A stretch of DNA of 64,000 nucleotides, from NCBI RefSeq assembly GCF_019443285.1, contig NZ_CP080327.1:2104001-2168000 (forward strand), read 5' to 3'. This DNA is from Aquisediminimonas profunda (GTDB lineage: Bacteria > Pseudomonadota > Alphaproteobacteria > Sphingomonadales > Sphingomonadaceae). The position numbers and the translations under genes were made by a program. Shown one piece after another: positions 55,663 through 64,000 of the stretch (its first letter is position 1; each line of letters opens with the position of its first letter). Under the pieces are notes generated by a model, which was given only the letters and a program-made list of their open reading frames with translations, was not told the origin of the DNA and ran no database searches.

Positions 55663-56825
55663 AGAAATCCAAGACCGTAACAATTCTTGGTGCGACAGGG
55701 TCGGTAGGGCAATCGACGCTCGATCTGATCCTGCGAACACCGGACAAGTTCGCCGTTGAAGCGCTGACTGCACATTCGGATGTTGAGGGGTTGGCAAAGG
55801 CTGCGAGAGCAACGTCTGCCAAATTTGCAGTGATCGGAGATCCAAGCCGCTTCGATGATCTCAAAGATGCATTGTCCGGAACCGGTATTGAAGTCGGCGC
55901 CGGAGAAGATGCTGTTATTGAGGCTGCTCTTCGCAACGCTGACTGGACGATGGCCGCTATTGTCGGCTGCGCAGGCCTAATGCCGGTCATGGCGGCACTG
56001 GAGGGTGGTAAGACGCTGGCCTTTGCCAACAAGGAAGCACTCGTATCAGCCGGTTCGCTTATGATCGATGCCGCAACGCGGTCCGGAGCTACACTGTTGC
56101 CGGTTGATTCCGAACATAACGCAATCTTTCAATGTCTCGACCAATCTGCGCCAAAAGGCGTGCATCGGATCGTTTTGACGGCGAGCGGTGGCCCATTTCG
56201 TACTACGCCTTTGGAAGAAATGGCCCGGGCCACACCCGCGCAGGCTGTCGCACACCCTAATTGGTCAATGGGTGCGAAGATTTCCGTCGACTCCGCAACC
56301 ATGATGAATAAGGGTCTCGAACTCATCGAAGCGCACCACTTGTTCGCCATGCCGGCTGATCGGCTTGACGTCGTTATTCATCCGCAATCTGTCGTTCACT
56401 CCATGGTCGAATATGCCGACGGATCGGTCCTTGCGCAGCTTGGTCCTGCCGATATGCGGGTTCCGATTGCGCATACATTGGCCTGGCCCGAACGGATGGA
56501 CACGCCATGCGAGCGTTTGGACTTGGCGGCCGTGGGACGGCTGGACTTCATGGCACCAGACTATTTGCGATTTCCGGCATTGAAACTTGCCCGCGAAGTC
56601 ATGATTGCAGGTGGACCTGCGCCGGCAATCATGAATGCTGCGAATGAAGCCGCAGTTGCTGCATTTCTGGCAGGCACGATTGCGTTCGGTGATATCGCAA
56701 CCGTTGTGGCGCGCGTGTTGGACCGCTATGTGCCCGCCGATCCAATTTCGTTAGCAGATGTTCTGGCGATAGATTCGGAGGCTCGGCGCGTAGCGTCGGC
56801 ACTAATGGAAAGTGTTGTTGCGTGA
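55659..56825 (+). CDS. dxr: 1-deoxy-D-xylulose 5-phosphate reductoisomerase
   Basis: This encodes 388 residues. It makes MEP in the non-mevalonate isoprenoid pathway. The NADPH motif is TVTILGATGSVGQSTLDLIL, then ALTAHSDVEGLAKAA, LAFANKEALVSAGSLMIDAA, LPVDSEHNAIFQCL, TASGGPFRTTPLEEMA, PNWSMGAKISVDSATMMNKG, LELIEAHHLF and HPQSVVHSMVEYADGS. All substrate and metal residues are present. It starts 4 bases inside cdsA. Confidence 0.97.
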   Translation: MKKSKTVTILGATGSVGQSTLDLILRTPDKFAVEALTAHSDVEGLAKAARATSAKFAVIGDPSRFDDLKDALSGTGIEVGAGEDAVIEAALRNADWTMAAIVGCAGLMPVMAALEGGKTLAFANKEALVSAGSLMIDAATRSGATLLPVDSEHNAIFQCLDQSAPKGVHRIVLTASGGPFRTTPLEEMARATPAQAVAHPNWSMGAKISVDSATMMNKGLELIEAHHLFAMPADRLDVVIHPQSVVHSMVEYADGSVLAQLGPADMRVPIAHTLAWPERMDTPCERLDLAAVGRLDFMAPDYLRFPALKLAREVMIAGGPAPAIMNAANEAAVAAFLAGTIAFGDIATVVARVLDRYVPADPISLADVLAIDSEARRVASALMESVVA

Positions 56826-57955
56826 CCCAGGGACCCGGCTTTATCTGGACAGTCCTGTCCTTCCTGATCGCGATCGGGCCGCTGATCTTCCTCCATGAGC
56901 TGGGACATTATCTGGTCGCTCGCTGGTGTGGTGTTAAGGCTGACGTCTTTTCGATCGGCTTCGGGCGCGAAGTAGTTGGATGGACCGACAAGCGAGGGAC
57001 ACGCTGGAAAGTGGCGTGGATGCCATTGGGCGGATATGTCCGTTTTGCCGGGGACGCGAATGCAGCGAGCCAACCTGATCAGGAGTGGATGGAACTGCCT
57101 GATTTCGAACGCAGCCAAGTTTTTCATGCAAAACCTGTTTGGCAGCGCGCAGCTATTACGGCTGCGGGCCCGATCGTAAACTTTCTCGTTGGCTTTCTGC
57201 TTCTTGCAGGCTTGCTTGCAACTTTTGGTGAAATGCGAATTCCAAGCGTGGTTGGAAACGTTGTTGCCGGGTCCGTTGCTGACACAAGCGGCTTTCGACC
57301 AGGTGATCGCATCGTTTCAATCGGCGACAAGCGCATCGAAGATTTCGAGGAACTTTACGAGACAGTATACGCTCGGCCTCGCGTTGCGCTAGATTTTGGG
57401 ATTTTGCGAAATGGGCAATCGATGCACATCGTTGCCACACCGGCCTACATTGAAACCCGGGACACTTTCGGCAATGTGCAGCGTCGCGGCTCCATGGGGA
57501 TCACGCCTGTCGCGCCAAGTCACGTCGATATTGGCTGGCAAGATGTTCCCAGTGCTGCGCTCGATCGAACAATAGGGGTCGTGGGCTCGACGATCGACGG
57601 AATTGGCCAAATCATCTTTGGCAATCTCTCCGCAAAGGAGATGAGCGGACCTGTAAAAATGGCGAAATATGCAGGGCAGGTGGCGACGTTGGGTTGGGTG
57701 CCTTTTGTCGGCTTCGTTGCAATGGTTTCCATTAATCTGGGATTCATCAACCTGTTGCCAATCCCGATGCTCGATGGCGGACACTTGTTATTCTATGCAA
57801 TTGAAGGCGTCATCCGTCGACCGGTCTCTCCTGAGACACAGGATTGGGCATTTCGAACCGGCTTTGCCGTGCTCATGACGCTAATGTTGTTTGTGACTTT
57901 CAATGATTTCGCATCATTAGAGCTGTGGCATCGGCTATCCGGCTTGATTGGTTGA
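56822..57955 (+). CDS. rseP: RseP-type site-2 intramembrane protease
   Basis: This encodes 377 residues from a GTG at 56822 that overlaps the dxr stop by 4 bases. It is a zinc protease that cuts proteins within the inner membrane, such as anti-sigma factors. The HExxH site is FLHELGHYLVARWCGVKADV, followed by FSIGFGREVVGWTDKRGTRW. One PDZ domain lies at about residues 130-210 (GDRIVSIGDKRIEDFEEL), and the second zinc-ligand motif is LLPIPMLDGGHLLFYAIEGV. Typical length and membrane pattern. BamA follows after 55 bases. Confidence 0.95.
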   Translation: MTQGPGFIWTVLSFLIAIGPLIFLHELGHYLVARWCGVKADVFSIGFGREVVGWTDKRGTRWKVAWMPLGGYVRFAGDANAASQPDQEWMELPDFERSQVFHAKPVWQRAAITAAGPIVNFLVGFLLLAGLLATFGEMRIPSVVGNVVAGSVADTSGFRPGDRIVSIGDKRIEDFEELYETVYARPRVALDFGILRNGQSMHIVATPAYIETRDTFGNVQRRGSMGITPVAPSHVDIGWQDVPSAALDRTIGVVGSTIDGIGQIIFGNLSAKEMSGPVKMAKYAGQVATLGWVPFVGFVAMVSINLGFINLLPIPMLDGGHLLFYAIEGVIRRPVSPETQDWAFRTGFAVLMTLMLFVTFNDFASLELWHRLSGLIG

Positions 57956-58010
57956 CAAGGTTCGGGCAGGGCGTGTCGCGCACTGCCATTGAGTAGAAGA
58001 GGCTATCCGC

Positions 58011-60647
58011 GTGACTGCAAACAAGGCGTATCATTTCGGCCGCGGGACCATTGCCGTGCTCTTGCTGGGTTCGGCACTGCCGGCCATAGCCCAATCCACC
58101 GCGCCTGCATCCGCGCAACAACCTGCTGCGCCGTCGCTGCCACCGGTCAATGGCGGCACGATCAAGTCGATCAACGTGACAGGGTCGCAGCGCCTCGAGC
58201 CAGACACGGTGCGCTCCTACATCCAGCTTCGCGCTGGCGGTCCGTATACGACCGAGTCGTTGGACCAGGCGATTCGGGATCTATTCGAAACCGAATTGTT
58301 CACTGACGTCCAGATCCGCGATGACAACGGCAATCTGACGATTGAAGTCAAAGAGAATCCAGTGATCAATCGCATCATCCTTGAAGGCAACAAGCGTCTC
58401 AAGGAAGACAAGATCAACAAGGAAATCAAGCTCGCGCCGCGACAGATATTTACGCGTTCCAAGGTACGGGCCGATGTCGCACGCATTGTCGAACTTTATC
58501 GCCGGCAAGGACGTTTCGCGGCAAACGTTGAACCCAAGATGGTCATGTTGGACCAGAACCGGGTCGATATTGTCTATGAGATTTCAGAAGGACCGAAATC
58601 CAAGGTCCAGCAAATCAACATTCTGGGCAATGAAAAATTCAGCGACGGGAAGCTTCGTGGCGAAATGGCCACAAAGCAGGCTCGGATAACGCGGCTCCTT
58701 TCATCTGGCTCAAGCTATGATCCCGACAAACTGGCGTATGACCAAGCAAAGCTCCGGCAATTCTACCTGACAAACGGTTATGCCGACTTCCGTGTTGTGT
58801 CGGCCGTAGCCGAACTGACGCCCGACAAGAAGGACTTCATCCTCACCTATGTGATCGAAGAAGGCGAACGCTATAAATTTGGCGATGTTTCCGTCGAAAG
58901 TGAATTGCGGGATTATAAGCCCCAGGCTGAAAAGCTCGCGATCAAGAAGGGCAATTTCTATAACGCAAAGCTCGTCGAGGATACTGTCGACAGCTTGACC
59001 GAAGCTGCCGGACTTTTCGGATATGCGTTTGCTGAAGTGAATCCTGAGTTCGATCGCGACAAAGAATCGAAGACGATGAACCTCGTCATCAAGGTCAGCG
59101 ATGCGCCTCGCGTTTATGTCGAGCGAATCGACATCAACGGGAATACGAACACGCAGGACAAGGTGGTTCGTCGAGAGTTCCGTGTTGCCGAGGGCGACGC
59201 GTTTAACAGTTTCCAGGTCAAGCGTTCTTCCGACCGCATCCAGTCGCTCGGATTTTTCCAGGAAAAGCTCGAGATTGAACAGAAACAGGGATCGGCGCCT
59301 GACCGAATTATCCTTGAAGCCAATGTCGAAGAACAATCCACAGGCGAACTGCAGTTGTCTGCGGGATTCTCATCAATCGAGCGATTCATCATCAACGCCT
59401 CGATCCGGCAGCGGAATTTCCGTGGCAAGGGTCAGGAACTTCGTGCCAGCGTCAACTACTCGACTTTCTCGAAATCTGTCGAACTCGGGTTTACCGAACC
59501 CTATTTGTTCGACAAGAATATTGCACTTGGCGGTGATATTTTCCGTAGGGATTACAACAGCTTCAACTTTGTAAATAACAGCCGGAACACCACTTATCAG
59601 CAGCTCACGACCGGTTTCCAGGTTCGGGTTGGTGTGCCGCTAACTGAATTCTGGTCATTTGCGGGCCGGTATGGCCTCAGCCTTGATGACGTTACTCTGG
59701 ACAGGCAGCAGTTCTTCTTCAATGGGCAGTGCGATCCACTCCTTGCAGGGCGCTTCCTGTGCGACGCCATTGGTAAGCGCACGACCTCGTCCATTGGCTA
59801 CAGCCTCGTATTTGATAACCTCAACAACCGCCTGCGTCCCAGTGCGGGCCAGCGAGCAGTGTTCAGCCAGGATTTCGCGGGCCTTGGTGGCAGCGTCAAA
59901 TATCTGCGCACGCGATTTGACGCTGACAAATATTGGAAAGTTCTGGGCAATTTCATTTTCTCCGTCGGTTTTGAAGCGGGCTATGTCCTGCCCTTCGGTT
60001 CCGACCGTGGGGCTGGCGTCGACAAGGTTCGCTTGACGGACCGGTTCTTCCTCGGAGAACCCGAAATGCGGGGCTTTGATATTCGAGGTGTCGGGCCAAG
60101 GGTTCAAAGGCAGCGCTATGACATAACCACCGGCAAACTTGTTACGGATCGCAACCAGATTACCGATGATGCCTTGGGTGGCCGCGCCTATTACAAAGGC
60201 AGACTGGAACTCGAGATTCCGCTGGGGTCCGGGGCCAAAAGCCTTGGAATTCGGCCATCGGTGTTCATGGATGTTGGCTCGGTCTTTGGGGTACGCCGCC
60301 CCAACTTGACGACATTGGCGAATTTCACAGATCCGTCCGACAACCGGATCAAGTTCCAGTGCCGTAATACGACGACTGGCGCGACGACATTTGCCACATT
60401 GCAGACGCCCACTTCGCCGCCATCTGCAACAAATCAATACACTGTTTGCCCCACTACGACGACGCCCTTTGCTCCCTTCAACGAGCAGTTCTTCGGCGAT
60501 ACGTGGAAGCCGCGCCTGTCCGTCGGCTTTGGCTTCAACTGGAAATCACCCTTCGGTCCGTTCAGGATTGATATAGCCAAGGCTCTGTTAAAGCAGCCTG
60601 GGGATGATACGAAATTGTTCACATTCAATGTAGGAACCCAATTCTGA
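58011..60647 (+). CDS. bamA: Outer membrane protein assembly factor BamA
   Basis: This encodes 878 residues from a GTG at 58011. BamA folds beta-barrel proteins into the outer membrane. The signal peptide ends near ALPAIAQS. Five POTRA domains occupy about residues 40-430 (IKSINVTGSQRLEPDTVRSY, VDIVYEISEGPKSKVQQINI, RVYVERIDINGNTNTQDKVV). The C-terminal barrel (about residues 440-878) contains FLGEPEMRGFDIRGVGPRVQ, the conserved loop-6 motif region, and ends with the aromatic residue F (FTFNVGTQF). A long insertion rich in threonine lies at about 760-810. It shares its stop with the skp start. Confidence 0.96.
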   Translation: MTANKAYHFGRGTIAVLLLGSALPAIAQSTAPASAQQPAAPSLPPVNGGTIKSINVTGSQRLEPDTVRSYIQLRAGGPYTTESLDQAIRDLFETELFTDVQIRDDNGNLTIEVKENPVINRIILEGNKRLKEDKINKEIKLAPRQIFTRSKVRADVARIVELYRRQGRFAANVEPKMVMLDQNRVDIVYEISEGPKSKVQQINILGNEKFSDGKLRGEMATKQARITRLLSSGSSYDPDKLAYDQAKLRQFYLTNGYADFRVVSAVAELTPDKKDFILTYVIEEGERYKFGDVSVESELRDYKPQAEKLAIKKGNFYNAKLVEDTVDSLTEAAGLFGYAFAEVNPEFDRDKESKTMNLVIKVSDAPRVYVERIDINGNTNTQDKVVRREFRVAEGDAFNSFQVKRSSDRIQSLGFFQEKLEIEQKQGSAPDRIILEANVEEQSTGELQLSAGFSSIERFIINASIRQRNFRGKGQELRASVNYSTFSKSVELGFTEPYLFDKNIALGGDIFRRDYNSFNFVNNSRNTTYQQLTTGFQVRVGVPLTEFWSFAGRYGLSLDDVTLDRQQFFFNGQCDPLLAGRFLCDAIGKRTTSSIGYSLVFDNLNNRLRPSAGQRAVFSQDFAGLGGSVKYLRTRFDADKYWKVLGNFIFSVGFEAGYVLPFGSDRGAGVDKVRLTDRFFLGEPEMRGFDIRGVGPRVQRQRYDITTGKLVTDRNQITDDALGGRAYYKGRLELEIPLGSGAKSLGIRPSVFMDVGSVFGVRRPNLTTLANFTDPSDNRIKFQCRNTTTGATTFATLQTPTSPPSATNQYTVCPTTTTPFAPFNEQFFGDTWKPRLSVGFGFNWKSPFGPFRIDIAKALLKQPGDDTKLFTFNVGTQF

Positions 60648-61288
60648 TGAAAACAACATTCAAGTTTGCCCTTTTGGCAGCAGCTCCTGTCATCGCAGCG
60701 GTCGCGCTCCCGGCGATTGCGTCGGCTCAGGCCGTCAGCAACGTTGCAGTCGTCGATCTTGAAGAGGCAGTCTCCAAGTCGAACGCGTACAACACGGCCA
60801 TTAGCCAGATCAAAGTCACCTACAAGGCCCAGATTGATGCGGCCGATGCCAGGGCAAAGGCGCTGACAGCCGAACTTCAGCCACTTGCAGCGGCATATCA
60901 GGCAGCTGCCAAGGCGCCGAGTGCGGCCCAGAACCAGGCTGCTCTGCAGCAACAACTTGCGACACTGCAGCAGCGTGAACAGGCAGCGAATGTCGAGGTG
61001 TCCAAGCTCTCGGCACCAGTCGCGCTTGCCCGTGCTTATGTGCTCGAGCAGATTCAGATGAAGCTTGAGGCTGCCGTGAACAGCGCAATGGCCAAGAAGC
61101 GCATCAACGTGGTGTTGCAGCCGCAGGCCGTTATCAAGGTTCTGCCAGCTGCCGACATTACGAACGACGTTCTTGCTGAATTGAATGTGTCGGTTCCGAG
61201 TGTCAGCATTACGCCACCTGCCGGCTGGCAGCCGGGCCAGGCCGGTGCAGGTCAGGCTCCTGCTCAGGCTCAACCACAGGGTCGGTAG
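60647..61288 (+). CDS. Periplasmic chaperone Skp/OmpH family
   Basis: This encodes 213 residues. Skp-type trimers hold unfolded outer-membrane proteins on the way to BamA. The signal peptide ends near PAIASAQA, the strand [17 protein letters not shown] forms the trimer base, and a long alpha-helical, Gln- and Ala-rich tentacle ([17 protein letters not shown]) follows. The C-terminal 25 residues are low-complexity ([16 protein letters not shown]). It begins in the last codons of bamA (TGATGA). Family assignment is by these features and context. Confidence 0.87.
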   Translation: MKTTFKFALLAAAPVIAAVALPAIASAQAVSNVAVVDLEEAVSKSNAYNTAISQIKVTYKAQIDAADARAKALTAELQPLAAAYQAAAKAPSAAQNQAALQQQLATLQQREQAANVEVSKLSAPVALARAYVLEQIQMKLEAAVNSAMAKKRINVVLQPQAVIKVLPAADITNDVLAELNVSVPSVSITPPAGWQPGQAGAGQAPAQAQPQGR

Positions 61289-61296
61289 TTCACTCT

Positions 61297-61773
61297 GTGA
61301 GCAATAGTGACGATGCGAGGCCGCCAACCGGACCGCTTGATATTCGGGCGGTCATGGCAGCCTTGCCGCACCGTTATCCAATGCTTCTGGTCGACCGTGT
61401 CGAGGAGATCATCCCCGACCGGTCGATCGTCGCCATCAAGGCGGTGTCGATCAATGAGGATTTCTTCAGCGGGCACTTCCCGGGGCGCCCGATTATGCCT
61501 GGCGTCCTGATTGTCGAAGCCCTGGCACAAGCAGCCGGTGTTCTAGCTGTTGAAAGCCTCGGTCTCGTCGGGTCAGGCAAGCTCGTCTATTTCATGGCAA
61601 TCGAAGGTGCGAAGTTTCGCTCGCCGGTGGAACCGGGTTGCTTGTTGCGACTTGAGGTCGAATTTGTGCAGAAGCGTTCTAGTGTCTGTAAATTTGCGGG
61701 TAGAGCGCTTGTAGACGGCAAAGTCGCGGCAGAGGCTAATTTTACTGCCATGATCGCCGACCCGCCGGCTTGA
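61297..61773 (+). CDS. fabZ: 3-hydroxyacyl-[ACP] dehydratase FabZ
   Basis: This encodes 158 residues from a GTG at 61297. It dehydrates hydroxyacyl-ACP in fatty acid synthesis. The catalytic histidine lies in [20 protein letters not shown] and the second catalytic acid is the glutamate there. The N-terminal [20 protein letters not shown] is family-typical. It lies 8 bases after skp; in many Proteobacteria lpxD stands between these genes and lpxA and lpxB follow, but neither is present here. Confidence 0.95.
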   Translation: MSNSDDARPPTGPLDIRAVMAALPHRYPMLLVDRVEEIIPDRSIVAIKAVSINEDFFSGHFPGRPIMPGVLIVEALAQAAGVLAVESLGLVGSGKLVYFMAIEGAKFRSPVEPGCLLRLEVEFVQKRSSVCKFAGRALVDGKVAAEANFTAMIADPPA

Positions 61774-61822
61774 CGCTTGCTCTTCTCTGGCAAAGCCGCT
61801 ATCGGCGCCGCTTCGCATCCCC

Positions 61823-61841
61823 GGCTGGTCGGAAACCAGCC
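61823..61841 (+). other. Leader stem-loop before rpmE
   Basis: GGCTGGT (61823-61829) and ACCAGCC (61835-61841) form a perfect 7-base stem around a 5-base loop. It ends 20 bases before the rpmE GTG, so it may be a leader structure linked with ribosomal-protein expression. No T-run follows. Confidence 0.4.
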
Positions 61842-61861
61842 AAATAACCGGAGCTTTATCA

Positions 61862-62092
61862 GTGAAAAAAGACATTCATCCCGATTATCATATGATCAAG
61901 GTGCAGATGACCGATGGCACCGTGTTCGAGACGCGCTCGACATGGGGCAAGGAAGGCGATCTGATGACACTCGATATTGATCCACTTGCGCATCCTGCTT
62001 GGACCGGTGGTCGCGGCCAGATGCTTGACACAGGCGGCCAGGTTGCCCGTTTCAACAAGCGTTTTGGCGGTTTGACCCTGAAAAAGGGCTAA
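61862..62092 (+). CDS. rpmE: 50S ribosomal protein L31
   Basis: This encodes 76 residues from the GTG at 61862. It contains [20 protein letters not shown], then [18 protein letters not shown] and [20 protein letters not shown]. There are no cysteines, so it is the zinc-free form. The last codons are followed by an intrinsic terminator, which ends the long plus-strand block. fabZ is 88 bases upstream. Confidence 0.96.
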   Translation: MKKDIHPDYHMIKVQMTDGTVFETRSTWGKEGDLMTLDIDPLAHPAWTGGRGQMLDTGGQVARFNKRFGGLTLKKG

Positions 62093-62113
62093 CCCTCTGT
62101 AATCTCAGTAAAA

Positions 62114-62139
62114 AGCCGCCGGGAACGGCGGCTTTTTTT
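62114..62139 (+). terminator. Intrinsic terminator after rpmE
   Basis: AGCCGCC (62114-62120) pairs with GGCGGCT (62127-62133) with G-C closing the GAA loop, and a run of seven T follows. It lies 21 bases after the rpmE stop. A-rich sequence before the stem could allow weak use on the minus strand for fdxA. Confidence 0.92.
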
Positions 62140-62170
62140 GTGTTCTTTTGAAGTGGCTGCTGGGAAACAA

Positions 62171-62509
62171 TCAGTCTCCCTGGCCCGGTTCCGGTGAGAA
62201 GTATTTATCATACTTCCCTTGCTCACCCTTATGCTCATCCGCATCGGCCGGAGCCTCACGGCTCTTGGTAATGTTCGGCCATGATGCTGAGAAATTGTTG
62301 TTCAGCTCAAGCCATTGCTCAAGTCCGCTTTCCGTATCAGGGAGAATGGCTTCGGCGGGACACTCGGGCTCACACACACCGCAGTCGATGCATTCGCTGG
62401 GATTGATCACCAGCATGTTCTCGCCCTCATAGAAACAGTCCACGGGGCAGACTTCGACACAGTCCATGTACTTGCACTTGATGCAGGCCTCGGTCACCAC
62501 ATAGGTCAT
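62171..62509 (-). CDS. fdxA: Ferredoxin FdxA (7Fe type)
   Basis: This encodes 112 residues. It is a small electron carrier with [3Fe-4S] and [4Fe-4S] clusters. The first motif is [19 protein letters not shown] and the second is [18 protein letters not shown]-terminal extension ([20 protein letters not shown]) is typical of the FdxA group of Alphaproteobacteria. It could serve KorAB or the P450, both in this window, but no direct sign links them. It is 38 bases from the S4-domain gene. Confidence 0.96.
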   Translation of the reverse strand: MTYVVTEACIKCKYMDCVEVCPVDCFYEGENMLVINPSECIDCGVCEPECPAEAILPDTESGLEQWLELNNNFSASWPNITKSREAPADADEHKGEQGKYDKYFSPEPGQGD

Positions 62510-62547
62510 TATGCTCTCTCCGTGATTTGTACGACTCTTGCCTAGAA

Positions 62548-62847
62548 TCAGCGATAGCCCACGTCAATCGGCTGTGGCACCATCATTTCTTCATAACAGG
62601 ATTGTGCTTCAGCGGCCGGTCCGCGTCGGACAGGCATTCGCACCACACGGATTGCTCGGACCTTGCTCTGAGCAATCAATGTAATTGTCTGGCCGACCCG
62701 GACCTCGACATGGGACGTGGAAACCGGTTTGCCATCGATGCGCATGCTCCCCTCAAGGATCAATGCCGTCGATTTGGATCGACTTTTCGCAAACCGGATA
62801 AAATAGAGAAACTTGTCCAGCCTCAGGATTTTTCCTTTCGTATCCAA
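62548..62847 (-). CDS. S4 RNA-binding domain protein (Hsp15-like)
   Basis: This encodes 99 residues. An S4 domain occupies about residues 8-55 ([40 protein letters not shown]). This resembles heat-shock protein 15 (HslR), which binds 50S subunits carrying stalled nascent chains. The tail is short and not obviously conserved. It overlaps the preceding helicase gene by 25 bases, so the start may be later than annotated (a CTG before RLDKFL is possible). Confidence 0.86.
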   Translation of the reverse strand: MDTKGKILRLDKFLYFIRFAKSRSKSTALILEGSMRIDGKPVSTSHVEVRVGQTITLIAQSKVRAIRVVRMPVRRGPAAEAQSCYEEMMVPQPIDVGYR

Positions 62848-64000
62848 TCACGCAGGACAGCAAAGCTGCCACTCGGTCTGATAAGCTCCTGTTTTCTGCG
62901 GTGCCTTCCGATCCAGCGCCAAAGCTCTGGGTTGGTCGAGCCCGCGGGCTTAAAGCCAAGCGCGCGCATAATTCGTGCAAGCGTCGGTTGTCCGATACCG
63001 AGTTGGGTGGCAATTGTGGCGTCAGGAACAAAGCTGCTCTTGCCGCTTCGCTGTTCGTGTAAGGCCCGCGCGATCCGCTCGACGAGATCTATTCTGACCA
63101 TTTGGTTGCCAAAGTTTCGATATCCTGCGTCCAATGCACTGGCAGCCAATTCTGGCGCGGGTCGGTCGAGCAGCGTCAGCCCAGGCATCGGTAGCGGAGG
63201 CATAGGGCGATTACGTTCCACCGCCAGCAATGCCATTCTCAGTCGTGTTGCTTCCGGCTTCAGCAAGCCGTGGTGAAAAATGTCGAGTGCGCCGATCACG
63301 ATCCCCGTCTGTCTTAGCCGTCGCCGCTCTGGCGGCGGAAGTGCCTCAAGATTTGTATCGAGCATGGAGCGTGTACAAAGGCCAGTTGTGCTTATGAGCG
63401 TCGCAATAATTGCGCGTATTGCTGCCGGCATTTCAGGATCTTTTGAAATCCGTTGAAATTGATTCAAGGGCGCCAGGCGAGTTTGGACACAATGCGTCAG
63501 CCAGGTCTCGAGCCGTTCTTGCACCTGCAAACGCAATACCGGCGGTAGTCGCCCGAGGGCGGAATGGAGAAGAACCGAAGGAGTGAGCAATGTGCGACCA
63601 CGCCGAAGGGTAGCGACACTGGCCCCTTTCCAGAGGATTGCAATGTCTTGGCCAGGCAGCGTGCACAATGTGAATTCGCGCTCTGATCCGTCAATAAGCA
63701 GAAGAGCACGACGTTCAATTTCGCTCGGCAGCCGTTTTTCGACGGCAGCTATCAAGCGCTTGTGATCTTCAAGACGCGTTGCATGATCGATCCGCAATAC
63801 GAAGCCGTCCAGAGTTCCCAGGGGCTCATCCTCGACCATGATCGCGCCATTTTCCGCAAATCGCACGTCAAGCGGTGGCGCGTCTGCTGCCATGCTGCGG
63901 ACAAGTAGAGTGGTTCGGCGGTCAACAAATCGCTGGGTCAATTTCTCATGAAGCGCGTCCGAAAGCCGTTGTTCAAGGGCGACCGTGCGTTCCGCCCATT
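62823..64000 (-). CDS. C-terminal part of a helicase-related protein, start beyond window
   Basis: The minus-strand frame is open from the right edge (reading WAERTVALEQRLSDALHEKL, then TQRFVDRRTTLLVRS) to a stop at 62823, at least 392 codons. The 372-residue part that would follow an internal TTG is too short to be the whole gene. No helicase motifs are inside the window. The sequence and position before an S4-domain gene match the C-terminal region of Suv3-like or DEAD/H helicase proteins of Alphaproteobacteria. A winged-helix-like end (SSFVPDATIATQLGIGQPTL) is visible. The assignment depends on recall. Confidence 0.7.
   Translation of the reverse strand, partial: WAERTVALEQRLSDALHEKLTQRFVDRRTTLLVRSMAADAPPLDVRFAENGAIMVEDEPLGTLDGFVLRIDHATRLEDHKRLIAAVEKRLPSEIERRALLLIDGSEREFTLCTLPGQDIAILWKGASVATLRRGRTLLTPSVLLHSALGRLPPVLRLQVQERLETWLTHCVQTRLAPLNQFQRISKDPEMPAAIRAIIATLISTTGLCTRSMLDTNLEALPPPERRRLRQTGIVIGALDIFHHGLLKPEATRLRMALLAVERNRPMPPLPMPGLTLLDRPAPELAASALDAGYRNFGNQMVRIDLVERIARALHEQRSGKSSFVPDATIATQLGIGQPTLARIMRALGFKPAGSTNPELWRWIGRHRRKQELIRPSGSFAVLRDWIRKEKS

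Overview
The window looks like a chromosomal core segment of an aerobic alphaproteobacterium of the order Sphingomonadales. The genus cannot be fixed from the sequence; a Sphingopyxis/Sphingorhabdus/Novosphingobium-like organism is my inference. Supporting signs are the proteobacterial rpsB-tsf-pyrH-frr-uppS-cdsA-dxr-rseP-bamA-skp-fabZ block without any lpx genes, cckA next to dapA and smpB, an alphaproteobacterial GTTC-N7-GTTC LexA box before recA, an NADP isocitrate dehydrogenase together with a KorAB-type 2-oxoacid:ferredoxin oxidoreductase, and a 6S RNA between zapA and the 5-formyl-THF cyclo-ligase gene. No insertion sequences, prophage genes or CRISPR arrays were seen. Genes are densely packed and often overlap by 1 to 25 bases.

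Layout. 1-4055 (minus): four secreted proteins with DUF11-type repeats in one operon; the last runs off the left edge. 4340-4416: tRNA-Asp with its own promoter. 4437-5943 (minus): coiled-coil protein, zapA, 6S RNA, 5-formyl-THF cyclo-ligase, DUF2842 protein. 6094-11891 (plus): tkt-gap-pgk-fba-thiE, central sugar metabolism with a thiamine gene. 11956-14322: a CrtC/AttH-like lipocalin-type protein and a class III CoA-transferase. 14642-18109 (minus): M20 hydrolase-astA-astB, arginine catabolism. 18239-25370: malate synthase G, SDR, a CYP153-like P450, TrhO, and on the minus strand a methyltransferase, RppH and an esterase. 25534-28445: korAB. 28450-34852: lytic transglycosylase, then dapA-smpB-DUF2062-cckA. 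34983-43269: recA under a LexA box, ureohydrolase-methyltransferase-GST, a divergent EF-G paralogue, alaS. 43256-49127: CPA2 antiporter, FAD monooxygenase, icd, psd-pssA. 49136-50640 (minus): a small membrane protein behind a second LexA box, and an HD-GYP phosphodiesterase. 50905-62092: translation, isoprenoid and outer-membrane biogenesis genes ending at rpmE and a strong terminator. 62171-64000 (minus): fdxA, an S4-domain protein and the C-terminal end of a helicase-like protein.

Most genes are recognisable housekeeping functions. The least explained parts are (i) the four-gene secreted DUF11 operon, (ii) the 70-residue membrane protein at 49136-49348, whose upstream gap holds a GTTC-N7-GTTC motif of the same form as the one before recA, making it a candidate SOS-induced division inhibitor, (iii) the 70-residue membrane protein at 14313-14525 behind a TTAA-N7-TTAA (CtrA-type) site, and (iv) an EF-G paralogue whose G3 motif has lost the catalytic histidine.
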